Assembly (NCBI GenBank): GCA_016744015.1
Contig: JADGFD010000001.1
Location: 186,001-250,000, forward strand
DNA from: Paracoccaceae bacterium
Lineage (GTDB): Bacteria; Pseudomonadota; Alphaproteobacteria; Rhodobacterales; Rhodobacteraceae
DNA length: 64,000 nt
Direction of reading: 5' to 3'
Shown here: in pieces, positions 25,181 to 32,123 of the stretch
Layout: every line of letters starts with the position of its first letter
Position numbering within the stretch: the first letter of the stretch is position 1
Notes under the pieces: generated by a model
What the model was told of the DNA's origin: nothing
The model's database searches: none
The model's input: the letters and a program-made list of their open reading frames with translations, nothing else
Made by a program: the position numbers and the translations under genes

Positions 25181-26839
25181 TTATTCATGCGTTTCAACAA
25201 ACATGTAGACCCAGTCGCCTTTATAATCGGCGTGTTCCGCCTTGAGCTGTGCTATGCGGCCACGAAGATAAGCCAAATAAGGCTCGGCGGGCTCAACAGG
25301 GTCTCGCAGGCCATCATATAGTGGCTCGGAGCTGGCATAGGCCACGGCGAGCTCGCGCCCGAAGGGGGGGCTGACGATAAGCCGGACAGCGGGCTGCCCG
25401 TTGGCATCATCACCCACGGTGATATTTGCCCCCGGCTCATAATATTGTAGCGGTTCCCATTGGTTGGGGCGTAGGTGCAGCACATTGCCATCTACATCAA
25501 AGAAATCAACATAAACATAGGCTGGGAAGTCATAGGATTTCATCCGGATGATCACCCGCTCACCCTCGCCATAGTCAAAGCTGGTGAGCTGGGTTACGGC
25601 GCCAAGCTCCTTTGGGTCCAGCGCTTGCTTGGTTGATTGCGGCAGGCCGAGGTTTTCCAGCCGTGAGAGCACATCACACTGGGGGGAGGGCAGCACGATC
25701 ATCGAGCCGCCCACGGGGATGCTTTCGCCAAGCTGCTGGCGGATGGCGGTCAAAATGGGCGCGCGGATGCTGTCATCAGGGATATGGCCGCGCAGCTCCA
25801 GCGTGCCGGTTTCGGGAATAAACGTGGCCGCAAGGCGGGCGCAGGGGACAGAGGCGAGGAGCTGTGAGATGGCATCGCGTGGGGTATCGGCGCTCTGGCT
25901 GGCATCGAGCGGCTGCATGAAGGATTGGATGGCGGCTAGGGACGTTGGGTCAAACGTGGTGTCGCCTGACCAGCCCGTGGCGGCGGAAATTGTGGGGGCC
26001 TCTAGGGGTGGCTCCTCAGCAATCGGAGCATCCGGCGCACGGCTGGGGGCGGCTTGCGCGGGCGGGGCTTTGGCAGCGGCGGCAGTGCCATCGGCCGAGA
26101 TTTGGGCGCTGGTTTCCGTGATGAGCGACGAGGCCGGGACCGCGCCCGCATTGGGCGCAGTGGGGCCAAGCGTGGGGGCTTCGGCACTGGCTGAGGCCAG
26201 CACCGTTGTGGGCAAGGGCGTGGCTTGGCTTTGCGCGGCGGGAGCCTGGGCCGCCGCCAGCGGCGTAACCGTTGGGCTAACTGCGCTTTGCGCTGGCTGG
26301 GCGGCGGCACTGGCCGAGATTGGCGTGCCTGTGAGGGCCGCAGCGGCGGTCACAGGTGGCAGGGCAGCGCTGACGAGGGCCTCTGCGGGGGGCGGCGCGG
26401 CTTTGGCTTGCGCCCCTTCGGCCCTGAGGGCGGGCATAGGCGCGCCGCTGGCATTGCTGGCCTCGACTACGTTATCATCAAGGATTTCGGCTATGGCGGT
26501 ATTATCGGGGACTATGGCAGACGGGCGCTCAGATGCGGGGGCTTCAGCCGGCTGCACGCTTTGCGGCAGCGGCTGGGCTGCGGCATTTTCCGCCCGCACA
26601 GGGCCTTGGCCGAGCGCTTGGCCCTCTGCGGCATCAGCGCTTTGCGCCTCGCCTTTGGCATCTTGCGGCGTGGCCTTGGATTGCGGCACCTCGTAGCTTG
26701 TCATTTTGATTTTGCCAGATTGCGCTGGCTCGGCAATCAGCGGGTCTGGCTCGGAGGCCAGCGCCAAAAAGGCAAACAGCGCCGCATGGGCCCCCAGCGA
26801 GGCCGTGAGGCCTGTTGTCCAGAACAGCGCCGCCTTCAT
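25181..26839 (-). CDS. TonB-like energy transducer with DUF4384-like C-terminus
   Basis: The 552-residue protein has one N-terminal membrane helix (about 5-28) and then about 270 residues of low-complexity Ala/Pro/Gln/Ser, as in the periplasm-spanning linker of TonB. The C-terminus (about 320-552) is globular. One part (CARLAATFIPETGTLELRG) is followed by a DUF4384-like beta domain (AYVYVDFFDVDGNVLHLRPN, SPPFGRELAVAYASSEPLYDG, DWVYMFVE). The usual TonB C-terminal domain is not seen. It is the last gene of an ExbB-ExbD-ExbD operon and overlaps the second exbD by 4 bp, so it is probably driven by that proton channel. Confidence 0.8.
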   Translation of the reverse strand: MKAALFWTTGLTASLGAHAALFAFLALASEPDPLIAEPAQSGKIKMTSYEVPQSKATPQDAKGEAQSADAAEGQALGQGPVRAENAAAQPLPQSVQPAEAPASERPSAIVPDNTAIAEILDDNVVEASNASGAPMPALRAEGAQAKAAPPPAEALVSAALPPVTAAAALTGTPISASAAAQPAQSAVSPTVTPLAAAQAPAAQSQATPLPTTVLASASAEAPTLGPTAPNAGAVPASSLITETSAQISADGTAAAAKAPPAQAAPSRAPDAPIAEEPPLEAPTISAATGWSGDTTFDPTSLAAIQSFMQPLDASQSADTPRDAISQLLASVPCARLAATFIPETGTLELRGHIPDDSIRAPILTAIRQQLGESIPVGGSMIVLPSPQCDVLSRLENLGLPQSTKQALDPKELGAVTQLTSFDYGEGERVIIRMKSYDFPAYVYVDFFDVDGNVLHLRPNQWEPLQYYEPGANITVGDDANGQPAVRLIVSPPFGRELAVAYASSEPLYDGLRDPVEPAEPYLAYLRGRIAQLKAEHADYKGDWVYMFVETHE

Positions 26840-27240
26840 GCCGGATTAGGGGTGACAACGAGGACAACATCCCCGACCCCCGCCTGCTCTAACGCGGTAA
26901 CCAGCGGCAACAGATTGGTCAAACGTGCCTCGCCATGGGCATTTATGCGCACAAAAAGGTGGGGCTTTGCGGCGAGAAGTTCGGCAATACGGGCAAGGAG
27001 CGCCGGGCGCTCTATGGCCTCGCCATCCAGCGCCAGCGCACCGTTATCAGCTACGGCAATGGTCGTGCCCCCTTTGGGCAGGCTTTCGCCCGCTGTGGAA
27101 ACAGGGGGGGAGACCTCAAACGGCGCGGTGGCGTCCATCCGGCCGACCAGCATAAAAAAGACCAACAGGAAAAAGATCACATCAATCAGCGAAACGATGG
27201 TTTCTTGCGGCGGGGGCTGGCTGCGGCGCTTGAGCTTCAT
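26836..27240 (-). CDS. exbD: ExbD/TolR-family biopolymer transport protein (second copy)
   Basis: The 134-residue protein has a short basic cytoplasmic N-terminus (MKLKRRSQPPPQE), a single membrane helix containing the essential Asp (TIVSLIDVIFFLLVFFML, near residue 19) and a periplasmic domain with a KPHLFVRINAHGEARLTNLL repeat. It pairs with ExbB to form a proton-driven stator. It overlaps its neighbours on both sides by 4 bp. Two different ExbD subunits in one operon suggest a heterodimeric stator plug. Confidence 0.88.
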   Translation of the reverse strand: MKLKRRSQPPPQETIVSLIDVIFFLLVFFMLVGRMDATAPFEVSPPVSTAGESLPKGGTTIAVADNGALALDGEAIERPALLARIAELLAAKPHLFVRINAHGEARLTNLLPLVTALEQAGVGDVVLVVTPNPA

Positions 27241-27635
27241 TCCGAGGCCTCCAGCCGCACTACGCGGAGGTTTTCGGCCCCGGCTTTGGTGGCGGTTTCG
27301 ATGGCGGATACAAGCCCCTGCACATTAGCACCGCCAGAGGGCAAAATAAGCACACGTGCGCGGGGCTGTGCCTGTAAGGCGGTGGCCAGAGTTTGCGCTG
27401 TCAGGGGGCGGCCCCGCATGCGCGCCTCGCCGCTGGCGGCTATTCGGATGAGGAGTGTGGGCGTGGGGCCACTGGGCGCGGCTACCCCCTCGGCTTCGGA
27501 TTGCACCATCGGCATCATGTCGAGGTCCAAATAGGTAGACGTCACCATAAAAAACACCAGCAAAATCATCATGACATCCACAAGGGGTGTCATGGTGATG
27601 AGCGCCATGTTTCTTTTCCGGCGCGCTAGCTTCAT
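27237..27635 (-). CDS. exbD: ExbD/TolR-family biopolymer transport protein (first copy)
   Basis: The 132-residue protein starts MKLARRKRNMALITMTPLVDVMMILLVFFMV, wherein the membrane Asp in PLVDV is the proton-relay residue. The periplasmic part (PTLLIRIAASGEARMRGRPL) follows the ExbD pattern. It overlaps exbB and the second exbD by 4 bp each. The two ExbDs differ clearly in sequence, so this is not a recent duplication. Confidence 0.9.
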   Translation of the reverse strand: MKLARRKRNMALITMTPLVDVMMILLVFFMVTSTYLDLDMMPMVQSEAEGVAAPSGPTPTLLIRIAASGEARMRGRPLTAQTLATALQAQPRARVLILPSGGANVQGLVSAIETATKAGAENLRVVRLEASE

Positions 27636-28258
27636 GGGGAAGCAGGCGCGTTTACGATTAGGTTAAAGCGGCCAATGGCCGACTCGATTTTATGGCTGGC
27701 GCGCTCAACAGTTGCACTGAGCAGGCTGGCCGCCACAGCGGCCGGAATGGCCACCACAAGGCCCACAGCGGTGGTCAGCAAAGCTTGCCAGATACCGCCA
27801 GCGAGCACCGAAGCATTGGCCGCGCCTTCGGCCAGCTCCAACTCCTGAAACGAGCTGATCATACCCAGCACCGTGCCGAGCAGGCCCAAAAGCGGCGAGA
27901 TCAGCGCGATCACTTCCAGCAAGCGAATAAAGCGGTTGAGGAGCTCGACTTCAGCATTGCCGCGCCGCTGAAGCTCGGCATCCAGCAGGCCCTGCGGCAT
28001 GCGGTTTTGCGTGGCGGTAATGGCATAGGCCAACACCCGCTCGGCCGGGCTGCGTAGCTTGAGCGCGTTGAGCGCGGTTTGGTTATCCCGCGCCTGCACT
28101 TGGGTCAGCGCGGCATTAATGCGCTTTTGACCCGAGAGCACGCCGACGAACTGGAAAAGCTTATAGGCAATGATCGTGAGCGAAATAACGGATAAAACCG
28201 CCAGCACAATCACCACCGGCCCGCCAGCGCTTATGATTTCCTTAAAAAAGTCCAGCAT
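27632..28258 (-). CDS. exbB: ExbB/TolQ/MotA-family proton channel
   Basis: The 208-residue protein has three membrane helices. The first is near residues 12-35. The family core is LEVIALISPLLGLLGTVLGMISSFQ and ALLTTAVGLVVAIPAAVAASLLS. It forms the pentameric proton channel that, with ExbD, energises the downstream TonB-like protein. It lies 3 bp after a small secreted protein gene and overlaps the first exbD by 4 bp. Confidence 0.92.
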   Translation of the reverse strand: MLDFFKEIISAGGPVVIVLAVLSVISLTIIAYKLFQFVGVLSGQKRINAALTQVQARDNQTALNALKLRSPAERVLAYAITATQNRMPQGLLDAELQRRGNAEVELLNRFIRLLEVIALISPLLGLLGTVLGMISSFQELELAEGAANASVLAGGIWQALLTTAVGLVVAIPAAVAASLLSATVERASHKIESAIGRFNLIVNAPASP

Positions 28259-28261
28259 TGC

Positions 28262-28663
28262 TTACTTCACCAGTGGCGCTGCGGCGCGGGAGTTTAGCTC
28301 CAGAAAGGAAAAGCAATCAAGCGGATCGCCGTTTTGTGGCGTGCAGGCGGGGATGTCATGCAGCAGGATCTCACCAATATTGGCACATTGCGTGCCCGGA
28401 ATTTCAAACAGCTTAAGCGTGGTGCGCTCAGCGGGCAACGGGGCAGCATCAATGGTGAGCAGGCGGTCAATAATGCTATCGGGCGTAAGAATGGCCAGAG
28501 ACATCTCAAATTCTGCCAGATTTTCCGCACGGCCATTTTGAAACAGGAAGAACGCCTGACAGCCGGTTTCAACATCCTCAAGCTTGTTAAGCTCAACAGT
28601 AAGAGATTGTGCCTGCGCCATAGGCGCGGCGAGAAGGGCAAGCAAAGTAAGGCGTTTGATCAT
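28262..28663 (-). CDS. Small secreted protein heading the ExbBD operon
   Basis: The 133-residue product begins with a Sec-type signal peptide (MIKRLTLLALLAAPMAQA, cleavage before QSLTV). The mature part has paired cysteines (ETGCQAFFLFQNG, GTQCANIGE, PACTPQNG, LDCFSFLEL) and looks like a periplasmic beta-rich domain. It is 3 bp from exbB, so it is the first gene of the five-gene operon. The family is known to me only as a conserved hypothetical near ExbB/TolQ genes in Rhodobacterales. It may be a periplasmic partner of the TonB-like protein. Confidence 0.8.
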   Translation of the reverse strand: MIKRLTLLALLAAPMAQAQSLTVELNKLEDVETGCQAFFLFQNGRAENLAEFEMSLAILTPDSIIDRLLTIDAAPLPAERTTLKLFEIPGTQCANIGEILLHDIPACTPQNGDPLDCFSFLELNSRAAAPLVK

Positions 28664-28747
28664 AATAGAGTCCTTTGGAATAAATTGATTCCTTTAACAT
28701 TATCACGGGAAGCGAACAACGCTTAGGAAAAAAGCAAAAGAAACCAA

Positions 28748-28805
28748 TTTCCAAATTGCTTAAATATCCTAGGGGGGAGCGTAGCGGGGGGATGAAATCC
28801 CCCTT
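28748..28805 (-). repeat. Family B intergenic repeat, copy 1
   Basis: This 58-bp element contains ATATCCTAGGGGGGAGC and the hairpin GGGGGATGAAATCCCCC. It matches 32010-32067 at all but two positions. On the minus strand it lies beyond the FtrA-like gene, with family A between them. Confidence 0.8.
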
Positions 28806-28892
28806 TTTATGCCGCGGCTGAAGGGGGCTTTAGCTCCCTGAAGGCACGGCACCAGCGGGGCAGCCCCGTGCGCGCACCTCCTCGCCGACCCT

Positions 28893-28936
28893 TCGGGCCA
28901 CCTTGTCGGCGCGGGTTGTGCAAGCACAACCGGTGC
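28893..28936 (-). repeat. Family A 3'-end palindromic repeat, copy 2
   Basis: The hairpin GGTTGTGC-TT-GCACAACC (28914-28931) lies 5 nt after the FtrA-like stop on the minus strand. It is followed by GCGCCGACAAGGTGGCCCGA. The stem sequence differs from copy 1 but pairing is kept. Confidence 0.75.
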
Positions 28937-29887
28937 TTAGCTGGCAGGTTTTCCTGCATTAAACCGCGCGCGATAAGCTGCGGGAGAGGTATCAAGCGCC
29001 CGCTTAAAAGCAATGCGGAATGTATCAAGCGATTCATAGCCAGAGACATGGGCTATTTCAGCCAGCGGGGCGGGCGTGGTTTCCAGCAAGGCCTGCGCAT
29101 GAAACAGCCGTTCGCGTTGCAGCCATGCCATCGGCGCCATCCCTGTTTCCGCCTTAAAGCGCCTTTGGAAGGTGCGCTCAGACATTCCCGCCTGCGCCGC
29201 CAGCACCCCTAGCGGCAGTTGGTGCCCGAGGTTTGCCCGCGCCCACTCCATGAGCGCTGCGATGGAGGGCCCACTACGCGGTTGCATAGGCGGAATATAT
29301 TGCGCCTGCCCGCCATCGCGGTGCGGGGGCAGCACAAGGCGGCGGGCCACCGTATTGGCAACCGCACTACCAAAATCCTGCCGGATCAGGTGCAGGCCGG
29401 CATCTATGCCAGCCGCACTGCCAGCGGAGGTGAGGATGTTGCTGTCTTCGACATAAAGCATATCAGATTGCACCTTGATTTCTGGAAACTGTGTTTGCAG
29501 GATCTCGGTGTAGCGCCAATGGGTTGTGGCGCGTTTGCCATTCAGCAACCCAGCGGCGGCGAGCACAAAAACACCCGAGCAAATGGAAAACAGGCGCGTG
29601 CCGTTTTTATGCGCCTCTTGAAGAGCGTGCAGCAGGGGCGCGGGCGGGGTTTCCGACGGGCCACGCCAGCCGGGAAGGATAATCGTATCTGCGCTTTGCA
29701 GCGCTTCCAGCCCGTCATCCGCATGAATTTGCAGCCCGCCCATAGCTTGAATACCCGGCTCTAAAGCCGCGGTTTCAAAAGAATACCAAGCCGGGAATTC
29801 AGGGCGGGGTAGGGCAAATAGCTCGGTTGCTATGCCGAATTCAAACGTGCAGAGGCCGTTATAGATGAGGGTTTTAACACGGTGCAT
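28937..29887 (-). CDS. FtrA/GlxA-type regulator (DJ-1/PfpI domain plus AraC HTH)
   Basis: The 316-residue protein joins an N-terminal class I glutamine-amidotransferase-like (DJ-1/PfpI) domain (about 1-190) to a C-terminal AraC DNA-binding domain (about 215-310). The first part has CTFEFGIATELFALPRPEF, TIILPGW and the nucleophile elbow SICSGVFVLAAAG. The second has LAAQAGMSERTFQRRFKAETG and IAHVSGYESLDTFRIAFKRAL. It is divergent from an NTF2-like gene, which it may regulate. The effector is unknown. Confidence 0.9.
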   Translation of the reverse strand: MHRVKTLIYNGLCTFEFGIATELFALPRPEFPAWYSFETAALEPGIQAMGGLQIHADDGLEALQSADTIILPGWRGPSETPPAPLLHALQEAHKNGTRLFSICSGVFVLAAAGLLNGKRATTHWRYTEILQTQFPEIKVQSDMLYVEDSNILTSAGSAAGIDAGLHLIRQDFGSAVANTVARRLVLPPHRDGGQAQYIPPMQPRSGPSIAALMEWARANLGHQLPLGVLAAQAGMSERTFQRRFKAETGMAPMAWLQRERLFHAQALLETTPAPLAEIAHVSGYESLDTFRIAFKRALDTSPAAYRARFNAGKPAS

Positions 29888-29972
29888 GGGTGGCTCCTTT
29901 GGCGTAAATCTAACATACTATGTCATTTTCGCCAACACCCTGCCTCGTTATGCAGGCAAAAAGGAGCCTAAA

Positions 29973-30359
29973 ATGGACAATACCAAAGAATTACTGAGCG
30001 CGGTCGGCATTTATCTGGATGCGATTTATTTCTGCGATGTAGAAAAACTGGACGCGGTGTTTCACAAAGGCGCAAGCCTATTTGACGCGGATAACGGCAA
30101 AATTTTTGTTGACCCGATCGCCAGCTTTCGCGCCGATGTCGCCAGCCGCCCCGCCCCTTCGGCACGCGGGCAAAAACGGGTAGAAGACATCCTCTGCATC
30201 GATTGGCTCTCGCCGATCAGCGCCACAGTGAAACTGCGCCTGCAAGCCCATGAAAACGTGTTTGTTGACCATCTGGCCTTTGTAAAAGGCGAAGACGGCT
30301 GGCAGATCGTTTCTAAGGTTTGGCATCTTCAGGGGGTGGCGGCGGTGGTGAAGGCATAG
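29973..30359 (+). CDS. NTF2-like (SnoaL/lumazine-binding type) protein
   Basis: The ATG at 29973 follows AAAAAGGAG and starts MDNTKELLSAVGIYLDAIYF; upstream codons in the same frame belong to the intergenic region. The 128-residue product has the cone-shaped NTF2 pattern: an N-terminal helix, FHKGASLFDADNGKIF, a central helix, and strands LSPISATVKLRLQAHENVFVDHL and WQIVSKVWHLQ. Such proteins are ligand-binding or small enzymes. The gene is transcribed divergently from the FtrA-like regulator 85 bp away and is its most likely target. Confidence 0.8.
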   Translation: MDNTKELLSAVGIYLDAIYFCDVEKLDAVFHKGASLFDADNGKIFVDPIASFRADVASRPAPSARGQKRVEDILCIDWLSPISATVKLRLQAHENVFVDHLAFVKGEDGWQIVSKVWHLQGVAAVVKA

Positions 30360-30417
30360 CCTCTGATCGCGTGTTTTCCGATGCTGCAAGCCGGAAAATA
30401 GCACTGCCTAGTGGCGC

Positions 30418-30624
30418 TTATTTCTCCAAGCAGCTTTGAAAATCTTCTGTCCGCAAAAGGCTCCATAAAGGCATCGGGGACTCAGAGCAGAGTATTAGAC
30501 AGGAAATAGCGTTTTCTATGTCCTCCCTGCCTCGCGGGCGGCCATTGGGGAAGGTGCGGTCCAACTCTTGAGTATTAACGAACGCCGCCCCTGCTGCTGC
30601 TATTTCGGCGTTATTATCCGTCAT
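30418..30624 (-). CDS. Possible small protein downstream of tadA
   Basis: A 68-codon frame (MTDNNAEIAAAGAAF at its start) begins at ATG 30622-30624, with AAGG five bases upstream. It lies 38 bp after the tadA stop on the same strand. The product has no signal peptide or obvious motif; two cysteines are in ISCLILCSES. I do not recognise it. It could be a small real gene or chance. Confidence 0.35.
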   Translation of the reverse strand: MTDNNAEIAAAGAAFVNTQELDRTFPNGRPRGREDIENAISCLILCSESPMPLWSLLRTEDFQSCLEK

Positions 30625-30661
30625 TTTAGCCTTAATTCCAATAGTCAGTGTTTTGTTTGTT

Positions 30662-31108
30662 TTACCGCCGAGTTTCAAAAAATGAGGTCAGAAGCCCCGA
30701 AGCCTCTGCCTCCCTTATTCCCGCATAAACCTCCGGCTTGTGGTGGCACTGCGCGTGGTTAAACAGGCGCGGGCCTTGCTCTAGGCCGCCGGATTTTGGG
30801 TCACTCGCAGCATAATAAAGCCGCCGGATACGGGCAAAGCTGATAGCTGAGGCGCACATCGGGCAGGGTTCGAGCGTTACGTAAAGATCACACTCGGGCA
30901 AGCGCTCGCCAAGCTGGGCGCAGGCGGCGCGGATGGCCAGCATTTCGGCATGGGCTGTTGGGTCTGCCAGCTCACGGGTGCGGTTTCCGGCGTGCGCCAC
31001 CGCCTTGCCTGCGTGCACAATCACGGCGCCCACCGGCACCTCGCCGCGCTCGGCGGCGGCTTTGGCCTCGCTCAAGGCCACATCCATAAAGCTGGTGAAA
31101 TCACTCAT
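30662..31108 (-). CDS. tadA: tRNA-specific adenosine(34) deaminase
   Basis: The 148-residue zinc deaminase has TAHAEMLAIRAA (His-Ala-Glu, near residue 53) and LEPCPMCASAI (PCxxC, near 84). It converts A34 to inosine in tRNA-Arg(ACG), which allows decoding of CGC and CGA. It is likely essential. The start lies 40 bp from the divergent rluB start, so the two may share a promoter region. Confidence 0.94.
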   Translation of the reverse strand: MSDFTSFMDVALSEAKAAAERGEVPVGAVIVHAGKAVAHAGNRTRELADPTAHAEMLAIRAACAQLGERLPECDLYVTLEPCPMCASAISFARIRRLYYAASDPKSGGLEQGPRLFNHAQCHHKPEVYAGIREAEASGLLTSFFETRR

Positions 31109-31148
31109 GCGCCATATTCCCCCCTAGGCAAGCGGCGCGCAAGGGTAT

Positions 31149-32006
31149 ATGCCCGCACTCATGGAAAAAGATGTAAAAAAGGGCGAGAGAATCGCCAAAA
31201 AGCTGGCGCGCGCCGGTGTGGCCTCGCGCCGCGAAGTCGAGCGGATGATCGAAGCTGGGCGCGTAAGCGTTAACGGCAAAAAGCTGGACTCGCCGGCGTT
31301 GAACGTGGTTGAGAGCGACGAAATAACGGTAGACGGCCGGCCTGTGGCCGCGGCCGAGCCGGCAAAGCTGTGGCGCTATCATAAGCCCGCAGGGCTGGTG
31401 ACATCAGCACGCGATGAAAAAGGCCGCGCCACGGTGTTTGACCGCCTGCCACCGGAATTGCCACGGGTGATGAGCGTAGGACGGCTGGACCTCACCTCCG
31501 AGGGTCTGCTTCTGCTCACGAATGATGGCGAACTCAAGCGCAAGTTAGAGCTCCCCTCTACGGGATGGGTGCGTAAATATCGCGTGCGCGCCAACGGGAA
31601 CGCCTCTGACCAGCGCCTGCAGCCGCTCCGAGACGGGATCACCGTTGGGCGTGAGCAATTTCAGCCGATGAGTGTTGATTTTGACAAACAGTCCGGCGCA
31701 AATGTATGGCTGACCATCGGGCTGCGTGAAGGTAAAAATCGTGAAATCAGGCGGGCGTTGGAAGAGGTGGGCCTGATCGTGAACCGCCTGATCCGCGTTT
31801 CTTACGGCCCTTTCCAGCTCGGAGATCTCGCCCGCGGCGCGGTTGAAGAAATTCGCCCCAAAATTCTGCGAGACCAGCTTGGTATCAAGCGTGAACCCGA
31901 CGCAAAACCGCAAGCAGCCAAGCCCAAAGGCCCGCGGGTGCGGGTGCAAAGCGGGCGCAACAGCCCCGGTGTCAGCCTGCGCGGCAAGAAGCGCGGCGGG
32001 CGTTAA
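31149..32006 (+). CDS. rluB: 23S rRNA pseudouridine synthase RluB
   Basis: The 285-residue protein has an N-terminal S4 RNA-binding domain (IAKKLARAGVASRREVERMI, VSVNGKKL) and a TruA/RsuA-type catalytic domain with MSVGRLDLTSEGLLLLTNDG carrying the catalytic Asp. KNREIRRALEEVGLIVNRLIRVSYGPF follows. The C-terminus is basic (Lys/Arg/Gly-rich) and may bind RNA. It modifies U2605 of 23S rRNA. The ATG at 31149 follows AAGGG closely; an ATG at 31161 has no better site. A family B hairpin lies just after the stop. Confidence 0.93.
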   Translation: MPALMEKDVKKGERIAKKLARAGVASRREVERMIEAGRVSVNGKKLDSPALNVVESDEITVDGRPVAAAEPAKLWRYHKPAGLVTSARDEKGRATVFDRLPPELPRVMSVGRLDLTSEGLLLLTNDGELKRKLELPSTGWVRKYRVRANGNASDQRLQPLRDGITVGREQFQPMSVDFDKQSGANVWLTIGLREGKNREIRRALEEVGLIVNRLIRVSYGPFQLGDLARGAVEEIRPKILRDQLGIKREPDAKPQAAKPKGPRVRVQSGRNSPGVSLRGKKRGGR

Positions 32007-32009
32007 CCT

Positions 32010-32067
32010 TTTCCAAATTGCGCAAATATCCTAGGGGGGAGCGTAGCGGGGGGATGAAATCCCCCTT
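32010..32067 (-). repeat. Family B intergenic repeat, copy 2
   Basis: This is 56 of 58 positions identical to 28748-28805. The hairpin GGGGGATGAAATCCCCC sits between the convergent stops of rluB and the aldolase/dehydrogenase gene and could terminate both. Confidence 0.8.
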
Positions 32068-32086
32068 CTAATGGCTTGGTTGAGGG

Positions 32087-32123
32087 GGCCACCTCGTCGG
32101 CGCAGGTTGTGCAAGCACAACCC
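32087..32123 (-). repeat. Family A 3'-end palindromic repeat, copy 3
   Basis: The hairpin GGTTGTGC-TT-GCACAACC (32105-32122) begins 1 nt after the aldolase/dehydrogenase stop on the minus strand. It is followed by GCGCCGACGAGGTGGCC. Confidence 0.75.

Noticed and set aside
25584-26696. Long plus-strand frame of 370 codons opposite the TonB-like gene
   Set aside because: It is the antisense shadow of the Ala/Pro-rich linker; its composition is an artefact of GC-rich codons.
26225-27328. 367-codon plus-strand frame across the TonB-like and exbD genes
   Set aside because: It spans two well-supported minus-strand genes and has no recognisable domain.
30625-30678. Upstream extension of the small frame after tadA
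   Set aside because: It would start with TTG inside the tadA 3' end; the ATG at 30622-30624 has a ribosome site and is preferred.
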